DNA of 64,000 bases, taken from JAENVU01 sp963801105. Lineage in GTDB: Bacteria > Actinomycetota > Acidimicrobiia > IMCC26256 > JAENVU01. The notes below the pieces were generated by a model. The model made no database searches. It had not been told where the DNA came from and saw nothing but the letters and a program-made list of their open reading frames with translations. The stretch covers positions 3,720,001 to 3,784,000 of the forward strand of contig CAWDDH010000003.1 in assembly GCA_963801105.1 (NCBI GenBank). The letters run 5' to 3'. The position numbers and the translations under genes are program-made. Each line of letters opens with the position of its first letter. Position 1 is the first letter of the stretch. Shown here piece after piece: positions 24,429-34,219 of this stretch.

Positions 24429-24788
24429 ATGCCCGGTGGCATGGAACTCCCCCAGGAAGCGGCGCGCGTCTGGACCGATCCGGCCCGGCGCGCCGAGATC
24501 CTCGCGATGCACGACTCAGGTGTGTCGTTGATCGACATGGTCGACCGGCTCGGCCTGACCCCGGCACTCGAGGCAGACGGCCTGGGCCCCGTGCTCGGTG
24601 GTCTCGACGAGGCCGAGGTCCGGGCGATCCGAGACGTGTTCGTCGCCGAGGCCCAACGATCGCAGGACGGCGGCGCCAACTTCCCGGTCGACTGCCGGGT
24701 CGACGCTCCGGCCGCCGGTGTGCGGGTCACCGCGGTGCCGGGCACGCGCGCGACCGTCTCGCCGGTCGTGCGGATCGATCCCGCCTGA
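24429..24788 (+). CDS. 119-residue protein of unknown function downstream of the BTAD regulator
   Basis: GGAAGG lies seven bases before ATG 24429, so translation is well supported. The first 75 residues are acidic and helical (TDPARRAEILAMHDSGVSLI...LDEAEVRAIRDVFVAEAQ). The last 45 are different and Val/Pro/Arg-rich (FPVDCRVDAPAAGVRV...SPVVRIDPA) with a single Cys. The two-part build recalls a leader plus core, but there is no maturation enzyme nearby, so calling it a peptide precursor would be a guess. It lies 48 bases after the regulator on the same strand. Confidence 0.6.
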   Translation: MPGGMELPQEAARVWTDPARRAEILAMHDSGVSLIDMVDRLGLTPALEADGLGPVLGGLDEAEVRAIRDVFVAEAQRSQDGGANFPVDCRVDAPAAGVRVTAVPGTRATVSPVVRIDPA

Positions 24789-24912
24789 CCCCTCCGTCTC
24801 CAGCGCGCGACATCGCGCGCCGCGGCCGGATCCAGGCCGAGGAGTTGCTGGGCACTGAAGCGGTCCAGATCGAGGCGGGGCCCACCCCGCTCGCGTGGAT
24901 TCCGGGCATATG

Positions 24913-24957
24913 ACCGGCGGAGGAAGAACCACCGCGCAATCGCGGGTTCCTCCCCGG
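24913..24957. terminator. Imperfect hairpin after the 119-residue protein gene
   Basis: ACCGG, GGAGG and AACC on the left pair with GGTT, CCTCC and CCGGT on the right. An inner CCGCG-CAAT-CGCGG stem closes the tip. It lies between the small gene and the HtrA gene, 93 bases before the latter, with no T-run. Likely a terminator or a processing site. Confidence 0.4.
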
Positions 24958-25049
24958 TGCCAGGGCGAGCCCGAGGCGCCGTCGCGTCGGCTCTCAGGTG
25001 CGATCGGGCACCATCGACCGGTCGCCGAGGTTCGGCGGAGGAGGACGGG

Positions 25050-26273
25050 ATGGATCTCAGCGTGCAGGAACGGGAGTGGACGCCACCGGGAGACTTTCCG
25101 CCGGGTCCACCCCTGACCCCCGGACCGCCACCCTCCGGCCCCGGCTGGGTGCGGACGCTGGTCGCGCTCCTCGCCGTCGGCGCCGTCGCCCTCTCGGGCT
25201 ACGCCGGCTACGCCGTGCGGCGGGCCCAGGAGACCGGGTCGACCCCACCGGTCCGCAGCGCCTCCCAGCCCGTCGCCCCTGCGACCGGAGGGCAGTCGGA
25301 CCGCTCGACCAACGGCAACCTCGACACCGCCTCGATCGCGAGCACTCTCGACGATTCCATCGTCAACATCACGACCACGCTCGACTCCGGAGGCTCCGCC
25401 GCCGGGACCGGAATCATCATCTCGTCGTCGGGCCTCGTCCTGACCAACAACCATGTGATCGCGGACACCACCAGCATCCACGTCGAGAACTCGGCGAACG
25501 GCAGGAGCACGAGCGCGGTCGTCCTCGGCTACGACACCGGCACCGACGTCGCGCTCATCAAGATCCAGAACGCCTCGGGCCTCATCCCCGCGCCGATCGC
25601 CTCCGGGAACCCCTCGGTCGGCGAGGCGGTCGTGGCGCTCGGCAACGCCGGCGGACAGGGCGGGTCCCCGGCCGTCGCGGAAGGTCGGGTGACCGACCTC
25701 GACCAGCAGATCACCGCGTCCGACGTCGGGGGCTCGAACCCCGAAACCCTCTCGCACCTGATCCAGATCGACGCGCCGATCCAGCCCGGGGACTCGGGCG
25801 GGCCACTCGCGAACCGGCGCGGCGAGGTCATCGGCATGGACGTCGCCGCGTCGCGCCGTACCGGTCGCTTCGGTCAGTTCGACGCCGGGACCGGCTACGC
25901 GATCCCCATCGCCGACGCCATCTCCGTTGCGCACAAGATCGAGTCCGGCACCGGCGGCGGCACCATCCACATCGGCGCGACCCGGGGCCTGCTCGGGGTG
26001 CAGGTGACCGACGACTCCCAGTCGGGCGCGGGTTCCGCCAATGACGGGGCGCTCGTGGTCGGTGTCGTCGCCAACTCGGGTGCCGAGGCGGCCGGGATCC
26101 AGGAGGGCGACCTGATCGTGCGGGTGAACGGCACGGCGATCAGCTCCCCCACGGACCTCCGCTCGGTCCTCGATCCGGCCGGTTCGCACTCGACGGTCTC
26201 GGTGACCTGGCTCGACCGCGGCGGCTCCGCCCACCACGCATCGGTGCGGCTCTCCCCCGGTCCGCCCGCCTGA
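25050..26273 (+). CDS. Membrane-anchored HtrA-like serine protease (S1C) with PDZ domain
   Basis: 407 residues. A Pro-rich cytoplasmic N-terminus (PPGPPLTPGPPPSGPG) and one membrane span (about 34-57) precede a trypsin-like domain with H135 (TNNHVIA), D166 (TGTDVALIKI) and S249 (QPGDSGGPL), then a PDZ domain from about 310 (LLGVQVTDDS, AGIQEGDLIVRVNG). Cell-surface protein quality control or regulated cleavage is the usual role. The start at 25050 follows GGAGGAGG. It sits downstream of the BTAD regulator group but has its own leader. Confidence 0.92.
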   Translation: MDLSVQEREWTPPGDFPPGPPLTPGPPPSGPGWVRTLVALLAVGAVALSGYAGYAVRRAQETGSTPPVRSASQPVAPATGGQSDRSTNGNLDTASIASTLDDSIVNITTTLDSGGSAAGTGIIISSSGLVLTNNHVIADTTSIHVENSANGRSTSAVVLGYDTGTDVALIKIQNASGLIPAPIASGNPSVGEAVVALGNAGGQGGSPAVAEGRVTDLDQQITASDVGGSNPETLSHLIQIDAPIQPGDSGGPLANRRGEVIGMDVAASRRTGRFGQFDAGTGYAIPIADAISVAHKIESGTGGGTIHIGATRGLLGVQVTDDSQSGAGSANDGALVVGVVANSGAEAAGIQEGDLIVRVNGTAISSPTDLRSVLDPAGSHSTVSVTWLDRGGSAHHASVRLSPGPPA

Positions 26274-26278
26274 TCAGA

Positions 26279-26306
26279 GACCGCGGCGGGTGCGCGTGCC
26301 GCGGTC
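26279..26306 (+). terminator. Hairpin GACCGCGGC / GCCGCGGTC after the protease gene
   Basis: Perfect 9-bp stem (26279-26287 with 26298-26306) and 10-base loop, starting five bases after the protease stop codon. No T-run. Confidence 0.55.
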
Positions 26307-26397
26307 CGGTCGAGTGACACCCCGCGCGGGGACCGAGTAGACCACCTCTCGCGTGTCCGACGGCCGGGCGCGACCCGGACGATCGGAGCACCCAGAC

Positions 26398-27714
26398 ATG
26401 GTGGGCGGCGCACTCAGGATGGCCAGCATCGACGATCTCGACCTCCGGATGTCCGAAGAGGTGCGGCCGTTGTACAACTCGGTGGTCGCGTTCATCAGCG
26501 ACGAGGTCGAGCCCATCACCGAGGAGTTCTACCGACTCGGTGCCGGCCGGGCAGAGCGCTGGAGCTGGGGCGACGGTCAGCTCGAGCTGCTCGACGGCGC
26601 GAAGGCCAAGGCCCGCGAGCAGGGACTCTGGAACTTCTTCCTCCCCGATGCCGAGACCGGTGAGGGTCTCTCCAACCTCGACTACGCCTACATCGCCAAC
26701 GAGCTGGGCAAGAACCGTCTCGCGTCGGAGTGTCTCAACTGCTCCGCGCCCGACACCGGCAACATGGAGGTGCTCGAACGCGTCGGCACGCCCGAGCAGA
26801 AGCGGGCCTGGCTCGAGCCGTTGCTCCGCGGCGAGATCCGGTCGGCGTTCGCGATGACCGAGCCGGGCGTCATGAGCTCCGACGCGCGCCAGATCCAGAC
26901 CAGCGCCGTGCTCGACGGCGACGAGTGGGTCATCAACGGCGAGAAGTTCTACATCTCCGGAGCCGGCGACCCCCGGTGCCGGGTGCTCATCACCATGGTC
27001 CGGACGAGCCCGGAGGCCGATGCATACCGCCAGCAGTCGCAGATCCTGGTGCCGATGGACACGCCGGGCGTCGAGATCGTCGAGCCGATGCTCGTGTTCG
27101 GGGCCGACGACGCTCCCCACGGTCACATGCACCTGCGGTTCGACGACGTGCGCGTCCCGGAGTCGAACATCCTCCTGGGTGAGGGCCGCGGTTTCGAGAT
27201 CTCCCAGATGCGACTCGGCCCCGGACGCATCCACCACTGCATGCGGTCGGTCGGGGCCGCGGAGCGCGCCATCGAGATGATGGTGGACCGCGGCCTGAGC
27301 CGCGAGGGCTTCGGCAAGAAGCTCATCAACCTCGGCAAGAACATCGAGGTGGTCTCCCGCGCCCGGATCGAGGTCGAGGCCATGCGGCTCATGGTCCTGC
27401 GCGCGGCGAAGGCGATGGACACGTTGGGGAACGCCGAGGCTCGCGTCTGGGTGAGCGCGGTGAAGGCCATGGTGCCCGAGAAGTGCTGCGACATCATCGA
27501 CGAGGCCATCCAGATGCACGGCGCCGCCGGCATCTCTCAGTGGTTCCCGCTCGCCGACATGTGGCACGGCCAGCGCACGCTTCGCCTCGCCGACGGGCCC
27601 GACGAAGTGCACCACCAGGTGGTCGGTCGGGCCGAGGTCAAGAGCCGCGCCGCGGATCTCGCCGCGAACCCGTCGGCCAACGCCGCACGCGGGCCGGTGT
27701 TCACCGGACCGTAG
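26398..27714 (+). CDS. Acyl-CoA dehydrogenase
   Basis: 438 residues. FAD/substrate motifs: FAMTEPGVMSSDARQIQTSA, WVINGEKFYISGAGDP, VPESNILLGEGRGFEISQMRLGPGR, and the end QMHGAAGISQWFPLADMWHGQRTLRLADGPDEVH. The ending RLADGPDEVHH is that of the ACAD10/11-type and long-chain actinobacterial enzymes. It oxidises an acyl-CoA to the enoyl-CoA with FAD. ATG 26398 is chosen with GGAG nine to twelve bases upstream; in-frame ATG 26419 and GTG 26353 are alternatives. Confidence 0.9.
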   Translation: MVGGALRMASIDDLDLRMSEEVRPLYNSVVAFISDEVEPITEEFYRLGAGRAERWSWGDGQLELLDGAKAKAREQGLWNFFLPDAETGEGLSNLDYAYIANELGKNRLASECLNCSAPDTGNMEVLERVGTPEQKRAWLEPLLRGEIRSAFAMTEPGVMSSDARQIQTSAVLDGDEWVINGEKFYISGAGDPRCRVLITMVRTSPEADAYRQQSQILVPMDTPGVEIVEPMLVFGADDAPHGHMHLRFDDVRVPESNILLGEGRGFEISQMRLGPGRIHHCMRSVGAAERAIEMMVDRGLSREGFGKKLINLGKNIEVVSRARIEVEAMRLMVLRAAKAMDTLGNAEARVWVSAVKAMVPEKCCDIIDEAIQMHGAAGISQWFPLADMWHGQRTLRLADGPDEVHHQVVGRAEVKSRAADLAANPSANAARGPVFTGP

Positions 27715-27799
27715 GCACGACGACGACCACCGGCCCACCGGTACGGTCGGCTCGTGTCCCCGACCCGACGCCGCCGAGCGATCGGACGGTGCGCTCGCT

Positions 27800-28916
27800 C
27801 TAGGGCGCGTCCACCGGTCCCGCGAGATCGGCGCCGAGGCTCAGCACGTCCTCGACCACGCCCCGCCGGTCCCGCCACACGTCGCGGGCGACCACCTGGA
27901 GCGCCCCGGCGACGGGGATGGCGAGGAGCGCACCCACGAGTCCACCCAGCTCGACCCCGGCCAGCACGGCGAGCAGCACGCCCAGCGGATTGAGCTTCAC
28001 CGCCCTGGCCATGATCGTGGTCTGGAGGACGTGGTTCTCGAACAGCTGGTACAGCACGAAGAACGCGAGCGTCGCGATCCCCGACCCGGGCGACTGGAGG
28101 AAGGCGACGAAGATCGGAGGGATCGCGCCGAGCGTCGCGCCCACGAGCGGGAGCATGTCGGCGAAGGCGACCCAGAGCGCGAGCACGAAGGCGAAGGGGA
28201 TCGACAGCGCGCGCAGCCACGCGGTAGATCGCGACCCCGGCGATCAGCGAGATGAGCAGATTGCCCGCCATGTAGCCCGTCACCGCACGCGCCGCGTCGG
28301 TCGAGACGCGGCGGAGATGCTCGGCCCGCCGGTTGGGGAACAACTCCACGAGGAAGGCACCGATGCGCGGGCCCTCGAGGAGCATCAGGAACGTGAGCAC
28401 GAGGATCGTCAGCGTGGCGACCGTCCCGGTGACGAGTCCGCGGCCCGCGGCCAGCAGCCCGTTCGAGTCCGTCAGCGAGTTGCGGAGCTTCGGCAGGTTC
28501 TTCTTCGCCCAGTCCTGCGCGCCGATGTCGTGGAGCCAATGGCCGATCTGACCCTTGCCGTTCTCGGCCTGGCGGATCGTGCGGGGCAGGTCCTCGGTGA
28601 AGGTCGACGACGCGTCGTAGATCGGACGCGCGAACGCGTAGACGAGCGCGCCGAACACGAGGACCCCGATCAGGAACACCGCGAGCGTGGCCGCGGCGCG
28701 CGGGAGATGCGCTCGCCGCTGCAGCCATCCAACCGGTGGCGAGAGTGCGATCGCGAAGAACGCCGACACCGCGACCAGCGCGAGCACGGTCGCGAGCTCC
28801 GTGAGCACGGAGTAGCTCGCGAGTGCGGCGCCGACCACCAGCACCCCGATGGCCCAGAACGCGAAGTAGCGACGGACCGGGATCGGGCGGGCGGGCGGCG
28901 GCGCTTCGGGCTCCAT
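27800..28916 (-). pseudogene. AI-2E transporter/PerM-family membrane protein, frame-broken
   Basis: The N-terminal two thirds read in one frame from ATG 28916 (about eight hydrophobic segments; soluble part with IRQAENGKGQIGHWLHDIG; then YMAGNLLISLIAGVAIYR). The remainder reads in another frame to the stop at 27800: LALWVAFADMLPLVGATLGAI, then VLYQLFENHVLQ and LNPLGVLLAVLAG, all classic PerM motifs. The break is at 28219-28224 in a CGCG; one more CG gives IYRAWLRALSIPFAF. Apart from the break, the gene is full length and well conserved, so recent loss or sequence error is likely. Confidence 0.8.
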
Positions 28917-28989
28917 CCCCACCAGTGTTCCCGCCGTGCGTCGGACCAACCGCCATGGTCCTGCCCGGCCGTGCGGATTCGACGTCGGC

Positions 28990-29016
28990 GTCGGCGAATA
29001 CGGCCGAATCGCCGAC
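28990..29016. terminator. Hairpin GTCGGCGA / TCGCCGAC
   Basis: Perfect 8-bp stem with an 11-base loop about 75 bases past the stop of the ArsR-SRPBCC gene and 75 bases before the PerM gene on the same strand. A plausible terminator for the former. Confidence 0.4.
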
Positions 29017-29091
29017 CCGACCCTCGGTGATCGGCGACCGTTGCGGTCGTTGCCGGGGTTCGTGGTCGTCGCGAAGTTGGTGGTGCAGACG

Positions 29092-29895
29092 TCAGGTGGT
29101 CCTGACCTCGTTCGCGAGGTCGCCGGTTTCGAGGAGGGTCTTCAGGTCAGCGAGAAGACGCGGCCACCCCTGGCTGCACATCTCGCGCAGTGTCTTGGCA
29201 GGTCCGAAGGTGTGGGTGAGAGTCAGCTTCACGACGTCTCCCTCGGTGTGAAGATCGAAGGTCACGGTCGAACGCGGTTCGGCGGACAGTTGATCGACAA
29301 GGTCGGCTTCGAATCCGTGCGTTCGCGCCCACTCCATGTTGAAGGTGTGCCACGTATAGGCCAGGCGCCGGGGTCGGTCGCACTCGAGGACGACCTGCTC
29401 GGGATCTTTGATCGTGGCGCCACGTTCGTGCCAAACGATCAGTGAGCCGGGCCGCCAGTCCGATTCGAGTTCCACTCCCCAGTAGCGCCTGGTGAACTCG
29501 CGCGAGGTCAAACCAGCCCAGACGGCGTCGACGCCGGCGCGTATGTAGGTGGTGTACACGAACTCCGTGGTTGGCATGTGGGAGTCCTCCAGTGTCTTCT
29601 TCAGGTCGTCCACGGCGGTTGCTCGGTGGCGGTCGTAGCTGTTCATCCAGCGCGCGGCGATGGCGTTGATGGGTTCGACATTGAGGAAATGGCACTTCTC
29701 GCGACCTTGTCGCGTCGTGGTCACGAGGTTGGCGCGTTCGAGGACGGCGAGATGCTTGCTGGCGGACTGGCGCGCCATCGTGAGCTCGGCGCAGAGCTCG
29801 TGCAGGGTCTGACCGTTCCGCGCAAGGAGACGATCCAGCAGCAGTCGCCGCGTCGGATCGGCCAGTGCTCTGAAAGCGTCGTCATCCGCCGTCAT
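29092..29895 (-). CDS. ArsR-type regulator fused to an SRPBCC (AHSA1) domain
   Basis: 267 residues. Residues 1-95 form an ArsR winged helix (DDAFRALADPTRRLLLDRLL, AELTMARQSASKHLAVLERA, REKCHFLNVEPINAIA). Residues about 110-267 form an AHSA1/polyketide-cyclase-like fold (TTYIRAGVDAVWAGLTSREFTRRYWG, WHERGATIKDPEQVVLEC, HTFGPAKTLREMCSQGWPRLLADL). In most genomes these are two adjacent genes; here they are one chain, joining a repressor to its likely ligand-binding domain. GC content and codon choice (TTG, GTT, TCG mix) look lower than in neighbours, a possible sign of transfer. The start codon lies in a perfect palindrome, suggesting autorepression. Confidence 0.88.
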   Translation of the reverse strand: MTADDDAFRALADPTRRLLLDRLLARNGQTLHELCAELTMARQSASKHLAVLERANLVTTTRQGREKCHFLNVEPINAIAARWMNSYDRHRATAVDDLKKTLEDSHMPTTEFVYTTYIRAGVDAVWAGLTSREFTRRYWGVELESDWRPGSLIVWHERGATIKDPEQVVLECDRPRRLAYTWHTFNMEWARTHGFEADLVDQLSAEPRSTVTFDLHTEGDVVKLTLTHTFGPAKTLREMCSQGWPRLLADLKTLLETGDLANEVRTT

Positions 29896-29942
29896 AGGCA
29901 GCCATTTGGCTGCCTATGACGCTAGGCAGGCGATCGGCTGCC
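29890..29942. promoter_or_regulatory. Perfect 32-base palindrome at the ArsR start codon, plus a second weaker copy
   Basis: Arms of 15 bases at 29890-29904 and 29907-29921 are perfectly complementary, with only TT between them; the core is GGCAGCCATTTGGCTGCC. The ArsR start codon (29893-29895) lies inside the left arm. A second imperfect copy, GGCAG (29925-29929) with CTGCC (29938-29942), follows directly. The pair looks like an autoregulatory operator; in RNA it would also be a very stable hairpin. Confidence 0.75.
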
Positions 29943-30002
29943 GGTCAAGCTTGACCGGGTCGCCGGCCCACGACCCTCGATCCCGACCCGAGCAGGGCCC
30001 GA

Positions 30003-31226
30003 CTAGGGAATGCGCACGCCGGAGATCGCACGCGCGATCACCAGACGCTGGATCTCCGAGGTGCCTTCGAAGATCGTGTAGATCTTCGAGTCCCGGTGCC
30101 ACTTCTCGACCGGATACTCCCGGACGTACCCGTAGCCACCGAGGATCTGGATCGCCTGCTCGGTGACCCACACCGCCACCTCACCGGCCTTGAGCTTGCT
30201 CATCGAGCCCTCGCCCGCGGTGAACTCCTTGCCGTTGCGACCCATCCAGCACGCCCGGTGCACGAGCAGTCGGGCCGCGTCGATCTCCATCTTCATGTCG
30301 GCGAGCTTGAAGGCGATGCCCTGGTTCTCGATGATCGCCCGGCCGAACGCCTTGCGCTCCTTGGCGTAGTCGAGCGAGTACTCGTACGCGGCCCGCGCGA
30401 TGCCGAGCGCCTGCGCGCCCACGAGCGGACGACTCGCCTCGAACGTGCTCATGGCCGCCTGCACCCGGCTGGACCGGCCCTCACGCGCCCGGGCCATACG
30501 GGCATCGAGCTTCTCCTTGCCGCCGAGAAGGCAGCTGCCCGGCACCCGCACGTCGTCGAGGACGACCTCGGCGGTGTGGCTGGCGCGGATCCCCATCTTC
30601 TTGAACTTCTGGCCCATCGACAGGCCCGGGGTCCCCGGCGGCACGACGAAGCTCGCCTGGCCGCGGCCCTTGAGCTCGGGGTCGACCGACGCCACGACCA
30701 CGTGCACGTTCGGCACCTTGTCGATCCCGCCGTTGGTGATCCAGGTCTTGGTGCCGTTGAGCACCCACTCGTCCTTGGCCTCGTCGTAGACCGCGCGGGT
30801 GCGCAGGTTCGACACGTCGGAGCCGGCGTCGGGCTCGGACACCGCGAAGGCAGCGACGTGGATGTCGTCGGCGGTGCCGAAGCACTGGGGCACCCACTCG
30901 GCGATCTGCTCCGGGGTGCCGTTGCCGACGATGCCCGACACGCCGAGCGTGGTGCCGAGGATGGCCAGGCCGATGCCGGCGCAACCCCACGCGAGCTCCT
31001 CGCTCACCAGCGCGAGCGTCAGGCCGGTCGGGTCGGCGAAGAAGGACGAGATGGCCTCCCAGGAGTAGAGGCCGATGTTGGCCGCCTCCTGGATGACGTC
31101 CCAGGGGGTCTCCTCCTTCTCGTCGTACTCCGCGGCGACGGGACGGATCACGTTCTCCGCGAAGTCGTGGACCCACTTCTGCATCTGCAGCTGGTCCTCG
31201 TTGAGATCGAGGCTGTAGTCGGCCAT
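30003..31226 (-). CDS. Acyl-CoA dehydrogenase
   Basis: 407 residues. MADYSLDLNEDQLQMQKWVHDF start, FAVSEPDAGSDVSNLRTRA, WVLNGTKTWITNGG, VPGSCLLGGKEK and the C-terminal AIQILGGYGYVREYPVEKWHRDSKIYTIFEGTSEIQ. The catalytic glutamate is expected in the last motif (FEGTSE region, short-chain type). It oxidises a short or medium acyl-CoA. GAGGAG ribosome site eight bases before ATG 31226. The promoter region holds a GTTAC/GTAAC inverted repeat, so a TetR-type repressor probably controls it. Confidence 0.93.
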   Translation of the reverse strand: MADYSLDLNEDQLQMQKWVHDFAENVIRPVAAEYDEKEETPWDVIQEAANIGLYSWEAISSFFADPTGLTLALVSEELAWGCAGIGLAILGTTLGVSGIVGNGTPEQIAEWVPQCFGTADDIHVAAFAVSEPDAGSDVSNLRTRAVYDEAKDEWVLNGTKTWITNGGIDKVPNVHVVVASVDPELKGRGQASFVVPPGTPGLSMGQKFKKMGIRASHTAEVVLDDVRVPGSCLLGGKEKLDARMARAREGRSSRVQAAMSTFEASRPLVGAQALGIARAAYEYSLDYAKERKAFGRAIIENQGIAFKLADMKMEIDAARLLVHRACWMGRNGKEFTAGEGSMSKLKAGEVAVWVTEQAIQILGGYGYVREYPVEKWHRDSKIYTIFEGTSEIQRLVIARAISGVRIP

Positions 31227-31268
31227 GGTCGTGCTCCTCGTTCCGCCCGCGCGTCCGGGCTGAGCCAA

Positions 31269-31284
31269 GTTACCGATGAGTAAC
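31269..31284. promoter_or_regulatory. Inverted repeat GTTACCGATGAGTAAC (TetR-like operator)
   Basis: Five-base arms GTTAC and GTAAC around a 6-base spacer, 43 bases upstream of the acyl-CoA dehydrogenase start and 73 bases before the divergent ABC-F gene. AT-rich relative to its surroundings. Form and place fit a TetR-type operator for acyl-CoA metabolism, but I cannot name the regulator. Confidence 0.5.
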
Positions 31285-31356
31285 CTCAATGGTAGCCGCC
31301 CGTCCGGCACCGACAAACGTCGGAGGTTTCTCGGTGCCAGGTGTCACGATGGCCCC

Positions 31357-32943
<1,587 letters not shown>

Positions 32944-32962
32944 CCAGACCCTTCTTACGTCG

Positions 32963-33150
32963 TCAGGGTGAGGTCGTCGTGGTCGTCGTGGTGCTCGTCG
33001 ACGTGGTGGTCGGCGTGGACGACGTGGTGGTCGCCGGCGTGGACGTTGTCGTGGTCGTCGGCCCGGTCGACGTCGTGGTCGGCGCGGTCGTGCTGGTCGT
33101 GGACGTCGTGGTGCTGGTGGAGCTGGTCGAGGTCGTCGTGGTGGTCGTGG
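32963..33150. repeat. Low-complexity GTCGTG-type repeat tract
   Basis: Imperfect repeats of GTCGTGGT/GTCGACGTGG on the plus strand encode the Thr/Ser/Pro tail on the minus strand. Codons vary (ACC, ACG, ACA), so the tract is selected at protein level more than copied recently. Confidence 0.7.
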
Positions 33151-33243
33151 AGCTGTCATCCACGACCTTCGCGACAGCGACGCCCGATCCCGCGCCCACG
33201 AGCAGCAGGACGAACGCGATGCCCAGACCGCGGCGGGTCTCAT
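32963..33243 (-). CDS. Thr-rich low-complexity surface or exported protein, start region disturbed
   Basis: A short hydrophobic helix (LGIAFVLLLVGAGSG) is followed by VAVAKVVDDSS and about 55 residues of Thr with Ser and Pro, a likely glycosylated stalk. In the sequence as given the only in-frame start after the upstream stop is a GTG (33199) that cuts the helix. The ATG at 33243 is in another frame. Removing one CG from GCCGCGG at 33230-33236 would give MRPAGLGIAFVLLL, a good membrane start. It lies directly downstream of the LLM oxidoreductase gene. Confidence 0.5.
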
Positions 33244-33250
33244 CGGGCGG

Positions 33251-34219
33251 TCATCGCTTCGCCATCGCCATGAACGCCCGGAGCTCCCGCTCGACGTCGT
33301 CGCCACCGGGCTGGAACAGGATCTCGCTCGTGCCCGCCGCCGCCGTCGCCTCCAGCCGTGCCCGCAGGGTCGCCGCGTCCCCGGTCCAGGTGAACCCGGA
33401 CAGTCCTTCCCCCGACAGCAACGGCTTGTCCCGCTCGGTCACGCGCACGAGGTGATCCTCGTGGATCGCGAGGTGCCGGAGGTGGACCGGTGTCCGCTCG
33501 AGCTCGACCCGCCACTCCGGACCACCGGGGAGGAGGTCCACCTGCGCCGGGTCGGCCTCGTACATCCCGTGGTACACGACGGCCAGCGCGGGGCCGGCGG
33601 CGAGCAGCGCCCGATCGGATCCCGGGTCCTCGCCGTCGTCGAGCACCGTCCCGAACGCGAGCAACGCGCTCCAGTCGAACTCGGGATGCCCGCCGAAGAT
33701 CGACATCACCCCGTCGCCGACCTCGCGGGCCACCGCGAGGCCCTTCGGTCCGTTGGCCGCGACGAGGATGGGCGGCCGTTCGGGGAGCTCCCCGAACGCA
33801 GGCATGAGCCGGACGACCTTGCCGTCGACGACCATCGACTCGCCCTCGAGCAAACCCTTCACCTGGGCGATGTACACACGGGTCTCGGCCCAGGTGAGCG
33901 GTCGTTGCCCCATCGCCATTCGCGCGGTGAATCCGGTGCCGATCGCCACCGCGAGCCGGCCCGGTGCCAGTGCGGCGACCGTCGCGATCGCGCCGGCCTG
34001 GGTCACGGGGTGGCGCAGGTTGGGCACGAGCACCGCGGGCCCGAGCCCGATCCGGCTGGTCGCCTCCGCAATGCGCGCCAGATGGATCCAGACGTCGTCG
34101 TAGAGCACCGGCGAGTCGTAGAGCCAGACCCGCTCGTACCCGAGCGATTCGGCGAGCTGCGCGTGGGCGACGATGTCGGGCCGCGGCGGGAACGCGCACG
34201 AGATCCGGATGTCGGTCAC
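33251..34219 (-). CDS. LLM-class (luciferase-like, F420-type) oxidoreductase
   Basis: 322 residues of TIM-barrel LLM fold: ISCAFPPRPDIVAHAQLAESLGYERVWLYDSP, ARIAEATSRIGLGPAVLVPNLRHP, LAPGRLAVAIGTGFTARMAMGQ, PPILVAANGPKGLAVAREVGDGVM. The RLAVAIGTGF segment is typical of F420-dependent mycobacterial relatives, so F420H2 is the likely cofactor. The GTG at 34219 overlaps the nitrilase stop by four bases. Substrate unknown. Confidence 0.88.
   Translation of the reverse strand: MTDIRISCAFPPRPDIVAHAQLAESLGYERVWLYDSPVLYDDVWIHLARIAEATSRIGLGPAVLVPNLRHPVTQAGAIATVAALAPGRLAVAIGTGFTARMAMGQRPLTWAETRVYIAQVKGLLEGESMVVDGKVVRLMPAFGELPERPPILVAANGPKGLAVAREVGDGVMSIFGGHPEFDWSALLAFGTVLDDGEDPGSDRALLAAGPALAVVYHGMYEADPAQVDLLPGGPEWRVELERTPVHLRHLAIHEDHLVRVTERDKPLLSGEGLSGFTWTGDAATLRARLEATAAAGTSEILFQPGGDDVERELRAFMAMAKR

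Noticed and set aside
24790..24913. Plus-strand open frame with gene-like codons (RIQAEELLGTEAVQIEAG) after the 119-residue protein gene
   Set aside because: No start codon; in a different frame from the gene before it. It may be a further frame-shifted tail of that gene, but I could not place a repair.
32963..33150. CRISPR-like or satellite repeat in the GTCGTG tract
   Set aside because: Units are irregular, without spacers, and read as Thr/Ser/Pro codons on the minus strand.
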